A stretch of 64,000 nucleotides of DNA, from NCBI RefSeq assembly GCF_937616625.2, contig NC_065570.1:71079665-71143664 (forward strand), given 5' to 3'. The translations under genes were made by a program, and so were the position numbers. This DNA comes from Mercurialis annua (lineage: Eukaryota > Streptophyta > Magnoliopsida > Malpighiales > Euphorbiaceae). The notes beneath the pieces were generated by a model. It saw nothing but the letters and a program-made list of their open reading frames with translations, did not search any database and was not told where the DNA came from. Below, piece by piece: positions 58,368 to 64,000 of this stretch (within the stretch, counting starts at the first letter, position 1; each line of letters begins with the position of its first letter).

Positions 58368-60755
58368 CTAGGACACACCCGATGAAGTGGTCTGCGCAGC
58401 TTGATTTGTATCTAATGGTGCATTTGATGTGCCATCTCTGCAAATATCCTTCATATTGCAGAAAACATATGTTAATCCCAAAAAGAATAGGGTGAATTTA
58501 TTCAGATATAACACCAGATATTACCTTCGAAGAAGTGCATAGATTGAAGGGTTCATAGTGAGCCTGAACCAGAGGTTCAAAACCAAAGGGGGTTTCTGAA
58601 GAGATGATGCCTGTTGCTGAAGGCAACCCAATTGGTTGATTTGATTCAGTACACCTGTTAGGAATATTAAGAGTGGTTTGTGCTGAGTTTTCTTCTGCAT
58701 TGGCATTTAGCAATCCGCCTCCTTCATCAAAGCTCATTCCCGCTAGGGGCAGTTGCATAGGCTGTAGAACTCCTGGTAAGCACATTGGATGCAAACTCAA
58801 CCCATTTCTCATAGTTAACATCTGCAAAAATCAATCACAGTGGTAAAGAACCTATTTATGATTCTGTGATAATAACTTCAATCTTCTCTGGAAACTCTGA
58901 TACACTTGATTTGATGTAGAATTCCAATAATTTTCAGGTGTGGGGGATATAGAATAGAAATTACATCTGAGCATTCCCTATTGTCTGGCTTCAAGTTATA
59001 ATATGTTCTGTCACAATGATTTCATGGTTGTAAAAGGTGATAAATATTCAAGCAAAATAAGGCTGAAGGTGCAGAATTGAAAAAATGGAAAGTAATCAGA
59101 TCAATTGTGCAGACAGAGTAGTCAAATTTTGGGAATAGAACTAGGCTGAAACGAAACCATTTGGGTCCAAGATGCTGTTAAAAACACCCTAGAGAAGATT
59201 TGAGGTATCATAAACTCATAAAACGAGTATGCAGGTTCTGAAGAATGTACATATCACACATGCCATTTGGCCTAACATTTATAAAATGTGCCATGATGAT
59301 TTTTCAAAATATACAAAACTTCAAAATACCTGCTTGTAAGTCAGGTGGAATTTGCTTTCATATTGTAAAGTAAAACAATCATCCGATTGATTACAATTTG
59401 AACCTTAGAACTAACTTAACGGCACCTCCAGGTAACCTTTGCCATATTTCCAATTTTAGTTTGAGTCGGACACCAGAAGGGATTATTGGTTTCTGCTTTA
59501 CAAACTAACCTACAAAGAGAAGTTACTGCATCCTCATGTCAAATTCAGAGACCTAACATTAGATTATAGCACCAAATAAACCAACTAATTTTATGTAAGG
59601 TCCTAGTTAGTGTAGAATGTATAGAACTGGGCATCCCAATTTGTACAAGATATTAAATCCTTACATTCTATTTTGTATCAGCCATGCACAGTTGGTACAT
59701 TTATGCCACAAAATATACACTAACCTCAAAACTATAGAAACTGTAAAGGATAAAAAGGTTCAAGTTCTATTGATTAAGAATTTCAAGACATAGAAGCCCA
59801 GCAATCAAAAAATAAAAAGGAAGAAAACAACCGAAACCAAAACCAATTGATGAAAATTGGTTTTAAAATCAACATTTTAACAGAAGAAGAAAAAGACTAG
59901 CCTGTACTTGAAGCTGAAGCTGCTTTAAGTATTCGATCGCCTCATCCAGCATCGAAGCCTTATCAGTCTATCATACAATAATTATAAAATATGTAACATC
60001 TCCTGAAAATCTAGTATTACAATTTTCAAAGGGAACAAAAAATTGATGAAATTGTTACCTTATTGGAATTGGGAATAAGGTTTTGTAAAGCCTTCATTTT
60101 TTCATTAATCCTACTCCTTCTCCTCTATTAACACACCATTCAAACCATAATAATAAATCAGATTCCAAAATCAAACACTAATCAGAACAGTACAAAAAAG
60201 AATTGCCATAATCTAACCTTTTCCGATAAATTATGAACCTCCGCCGCTCTGCTCCTCTTTGATGAGCCTTTGGACGGCACCGTTTCAACCGGCGCTTCTG
60301 CCTCTTCAGCAACACCTTTCTAAAAAATATTAAAGCATTTAGTACACTATACTACAACTAAAAATAAAATCCTTGCTAGTTAAAATAATTTTCAAGAAAT
60401 AATCACCAACCTCGCTATCGCCGCTTAAGTCACCTAGATCATTTTCCACCGAAACACCTCTCCTTCTCGAAGAGAAAACATTTGCACCGCTCTCTTTAAC
60501 AAAATAACCGCCTTGATCGGAGTAATTAAAGGACGAGCTTCCACCGCCGGCGGCGGAAGAACGGCCGAAAAACAATTCAGCGGCGGATGAATTCTCAGCC
60601 GGCTGCTGCGACGGAGGAGGAGGAGAAGCGAGAGAGTGGTGCATAAATTTAGAAGAAGAAGAAGTTGAAGGATTATGGAGGAGTTGGAGAAGGAAGGAGG
60701 AGATTTCTTCAGATTCTGGAGGTGCAGATGGAGAAGCTCCGTACAGATCCGCCAT
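58368..60755 (-). CDS. bHLH transcription factor, SPATULA/ALCATRAZ-like, six exons
   Basis: Exons on the minus strand are 60755-60411, 60319-60218, 60124-60059, 59967-59902, 58821-58525 and 58448-58368, all phase 0, giving 318 residues. The N-terminus MADLYGASPS..SEEISSFLLQLL resembles ALCATRAZ/SPATULA starts and is followed by Ser/Pro/Gly-rich sequence. The nuclear signal and bHLH domain (SKRSRAAEVHNLSEKRRRSR onward, about 138-193) contain the H144-E148-R152 DNA-contact triad. The 22-residue exons 3 and 4 encode the two helices. MLTMRNGLSLHPMCLPG follows, as in SPATULA. These factors shape carpel margins and fruit dehiscence and repress growth with light and temperature. Intron 4 (59901-58822) begins with GC, not GT. 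Confidence 0.92.
58822..59901 (-). other. GC-AG intron 4 of the SPATULA-like gene, 1080 bp
   Basis: The exon ends ...CTTCAAGTACAG and the intron starts GCTAGT. It ends TTTTTGCAG before ATGTTAACT. The protein across the junction (LQLQVQ|MLTMRNG) matches the family exactly, so the donor must be GC. No gene or transposon with clear ends was seen inside. Confidence 0.75.
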
Positions 60756-62982
60756 GAATGTAAATGATACGATAAAAAAGATAAATCTGAGTAAATAAAT
60801 AAAAAGATTGTTCGTTTGTTATACAGTGTGAGAATCGTCAGCTGCTTTGTGATATCTTTTTGTTTTTGATCCGATTGATTGATTTTATGAGTTAATGACG
60901 ATCCATAATCACTGTTTTGATGTGAGCGATTGGAAAAGCTCTGTAATCAAATTTTGATTAATCTCCCGCCTTAATTAAAAAGGTTTTTCCTTCTTTATAT
61001 TTCAAGTTTTACCCCCTATTCTTTTCTATATTTGCTAATCCATGCCCACTATTTTCTCTATTATCAAAATCTTGCTACCTTGGAATGTTTTTATGTGTGT
61101 TTAATTATTTTAGGAACCACTTCAACCGGTTTGACTGAAAATTGTAGATTACTCCGATTCGATATTTTTGTGGAAAATAATGTATAATTTGGCCTTTTGA
61201 AAATTGAAAAATTGTAAAAAATAAAAATTACTTATTAAACTGGTTACACGATAACAATTATCTAATTATTCATTTTACATTTATATTATGATGTTGCAGA
61301 TTTATACTGATTTTGATAAACAATTCAAGTCTTTCCGTTGTAAATTTTTTGAACAATCAAGATTTATATTAACTTTAGTGTAGCTATTTAATTCACCTCG
61401 GCGGGTAAGACGTTTATAATTGTAGCATGTGCCTTTTTATTTGTCAGATCATTATATATATTATGAATCTTTAAATCATAGTTTTCATATTGAGTTAATG
61501 TAAAAAATATTAGTTTATTTGAAAAGAAATAAATACTTGAAGTTATTATTAAAATTTGAAAGTTAATCAATGAGAAGGGAGAATTATGGATGAGCTATGT
61601 AGCACGGAAACGACACGAAACGGACACGGGGACACGACAAATTTTTAAAATGAAGGACACGAAACGTGGGAGAAACGTGTAAATAATAAAAATCTAGGAA
61701 TATATTTATAATATTAAAAATTGTAAAATGTTACATATTTTAAATTTTATTTATATATTTATGCCAATTAATAAAATAAATTAAACATAATTCAACCCAA
61801 CAAAAATAAAAAGATAAGTTTTATAGTAGATAAAATAAACAATAAAAATATTGGATAATTGATTAAAAAAATTATTTGTTGATAATTTTTTAGATTTTTT
61901 TATAACTATATTTATTTTTTTTATTTACGGAAACGGCCCGAAACGTTTCCTCATGAGTTTCCGAGAGTTTCTGGGAGTTTCCGGTTTCCGAAACGTTTCT
62001 GAAACGGGATACGCAATTTCATTGAAGTTTCCGTGCTTCTAAGTGGATGAGCATTCAGTCGGATCGATTAAATCAAACTGCAATTTATAAACCCGAATTG
62101 ACAAACTACGAAATATTCAAAAGCGAATTAATCAAAGATGAATTCTAATTAAAATCAAACCAACTGAAAAGAAAAATTAAAATCAAATCAAATTAAAAAA
62201 ATCTACACTTTTAATATTGGTCGGTTCAGTTATAACCATCAAAAAGATAAAAATTTATTAGTTATTCTGTCGGTTTGGTTTTAATTTTGACTTTTTACAA
62301 ATCAAATCAATTCGGGGGGTAAAAACGACGGGTTGGATATTTTACTGGGCGCTAAGAGAATGCAGAATAATAATTGAAGGGATGAAATTGTAAAATATGA
62401 GGAGAAATTGGTTGAAAAATTGAGATGAAAGTGAAAAAAGGTGTTATCCAACACATATTGTGAGCTTAGGCTGAGACTGAAAGGAGGCAGCGGCAGATTA
62501 AATGGGTTGACCACAAATAAAAGGAAAAGGTGCAATTCCCGATGTCACTTATAGTGGCGTGTTAGCAACATCCTTCTTTTCAGTCTTAACCAACACCCCG
62601 CCTTTTTATTTCTTTTACCTACATCACAATTTTATAAATATAAGCTCAATTAATTAACTCCCACTTTATATTTTAAAACTATAATCTTTTCTTGATCAAA
62701 TTTATTAACATCCTCGTCCGTCAAATAGCTGTGTTGGCTGACTTAATTAAGTAACTAAAATGTTAAAGTAAAGTTTATTTATTTATAAATTACAGAACGA
62801 AATAGTTTATTTTAATTTTTAAATTTATTTTTGTTTCATAAATTTTAAAAATATAAATGTTTCTTTTTTTTGTCAAGTAATTGTATTTAAATAAGCAACT
62901 GGATACATAATACTGTTAAACTGAATAAACCTAAGCTAAAACCATCCTTTTACACGCTTGAGGTAGATTATGAGCTAGTTTA
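60756..62982. other. Upstream region of the SPATULA-like gene and gene-free flank
   Basis: No coding gene recognised. It contains the transposon remnant near 61601-62037. The open frame 62302-62535 is Phe/Leu/Ser-rich, low in complexity and unsupported. Confidence 0.4.
61601..62037. mobile_element. Probable hAT-like MITE, CACGGAAAC termini
   Basis: The left end AGCACGGAAAC and the right end GTTTCCGTGCT are perfect 11-bp inverted repeats. GAAACG/CGTTTC words are repeated beside both ends. The flanks (agctatgt / tctaagtg) give no convincing TSD, so the element is old. Confidence 0.55.
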
Positions 62983-63365
62983 GGCCTAATTACTTAAAAA
63001 CACCAATCCTATAACTTTTTTTTCATTTATGCCATAATTTAGAAACATTTTTAATTATACCCTACTTTTAATTTTTATGTTTCATTTGTACTCCAAAATT
63101 AAAAAATTTGACAATTTAATTAATATATGGATGAAAATATTAAAAATAATTATATAGAAGAATTATATCATATTTGTTTCTATTTGAAAAAATATAAATG
63201 AAAAACTAATTTAAACTCCTTTTTAAAGGAAAATAGGTTAATTCAATTCATTAGGGTAAAGATGAAACATAAAAATTTAAAAATAGAGTACAATTGAAAA
63301 TTTTCTTAGGTTATAATATAAATAAAAAATTATTATAAAGTGAGTGGTATTTAAGTAATTGGGCC
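62983..63365. mobile_element. Foldback MITE, 383 bp, 9-bp TSD
   Basis: The left end GGCCTAATTACTTAAAAACA and the inverted right end GGCCCAATTACTTAAATACC lead into long complementary arms (e.g. tttttatgtttcat / atgaaacataaaaa). Perfect TSD gctagttta at 62974-62982 and 63366-63374. Non-coding. Confidence 0.88.
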
Positions 63366-63374
63366 GCTAGTTTA

Positions 63375-64000
63375 TTATTAGCTCTAGGAATATAACTTAC
63401 AATAAACTCCTCAAACTATAGTTGGAGATGCAAGATATCCAAACAAATACCCCAAACAAGTGTTGGACAGATTTGTGTATAATTCAGGACTTGTGGTATT
63501 TGTAAGATATCCCTTTTAAAAGTTACTTTTAATCAACGGTTTGAAATGGCCCAAGACATAGCCGTTCGAAGAGCAAACCATTCCAATATTTCAGGATTCC
63601 ATATATATCGTACAAGTGCAGTAATACGAGCTATACTTCTTCCCATATGTGTCAAATAAAGTTTTTAAACTATACTTCATTGATAATTATTTTACTTTAG
63701 TTTATAGTATATTCTTTGATAATGATAATAATAATTTATTTTCATTAATTTAAAAATATAATATTAGGACTTGACTTTTAAAAACATAGTATTATTATTA
63801 AAAAATATACTATAATTATTAATTAATAATTTTATAAATTATTTTTAAAATATATCTAATTGTTATATTTTTCTGAAATTTTATAAAAGAAAAATAAATT
63901 AAAAATCAAAATAGATGTCATTTTTAACAATTTGATCCGTTGACCAAGTCAAGTAACATTATTAACTACCATAAGAGGATGTCACTTAATTGAGTACATA
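63375..64000. other. Gene-free AT-rich end of the window
   Basis: I see no coding sequence, RNA gene or transposon terminus in this stretch. Confidence 0.4.

Noticed and set aside
58234..58443. Alternative last exon frame of the SPATULA-like gene
   Set aside because: A later AG would give a different frame (RWHIKCTIRY). The acceptor at 58449 continues a hydrophilic tail with a prompt stop, as in relatives.
62302..62535. 77-residue minus-strand open frame
   Set aside because: Phe/Leu/Ser-rich low-complexity frame; no start context, homology or splice continuation seen.
1..64000. CRISPR arrays, bacterial operons, rRNA genes, clear tRNA genes
   Set aside because: None seen. The window is plant nuclear DNA, and a reading-only scan found no tRNA-like A and B boxes with a cloverleaf, though a tRNAscan run would be more sensitive.

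Overview
This is a nuclear window from a eudicot plant. It is very AT-rich, its genes are split by short GT-AG introns (one GC-AG), and every recognisable protein belongs to a flowering-plant family. The species cannot be fixed from the sequence alone. Ten protein-gene loci can be supported, plus about twenty transposon-derived insertions, many with readable target-site duplications (TSDs).

Layout. 0-1.8 kb: a two-exon CYP81-type cytochrome P450 (+). 2.0-5.2 kb: a probable Helitron remnant and foldback elements. 5.9-7.1 kb: a three-exon membrane-anchored LEA_2 protein (-). 8.1-24.8 kb: three intronless subtilase genes in tandem on the minus strand (SBT1.9-like), each with the same TATA motif close to its ATG. 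hAT, Copia-LTR, Harbinger-like and foldback insertions fill the gaps. 33.8-35.3 kb: a broken SBT3-like subtilase split by a hAT MITE. 38.9-41.2 kb: an intact, more divergent subtilase on the plus strand. 42.6-45.3 kb: a seven-exon membrane-anchored receptor-like kinase of the At1g01540 type (-). 47.0-49.2 kb: a Helitron with both termini. 51.0-53.1 kb: a poly(A)-tailed element with a 14-bp TSD that carries only a LINE-type ORF1. 54.8-56.9 kb: a bHLH95/ZHOUPI-like transcription factor (-). 58.4-60.8 kb: a SPATULA/ALCATRAZ-like bHLH factor (-). 61-64 kb: no gene, two transposon remnants.

The subtilases are predicted secreted proteases of the cell wall space. Four intact or near-intact copies and one wreck within 33 kb indicate local duplication and loss. 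The kinase and the two bHLH factors are unrelated single genes. The one possible functional link is that ZHOUPI/bHLH95 is known in Arabidopsis to act upstream of a subtilase (ALE1). Physical linkage here may be chance.

The most distinctive non-genic signal is a set of about 285-385 bp, almost fully palindromic elements. Their interiors are unrelated, but most share a GG(C/G)-(C/T)-N-AAT terminus and 9-10 bp TSDs, as Mutator-like elements do. The second is the ORF1-only 'half-LINE'.
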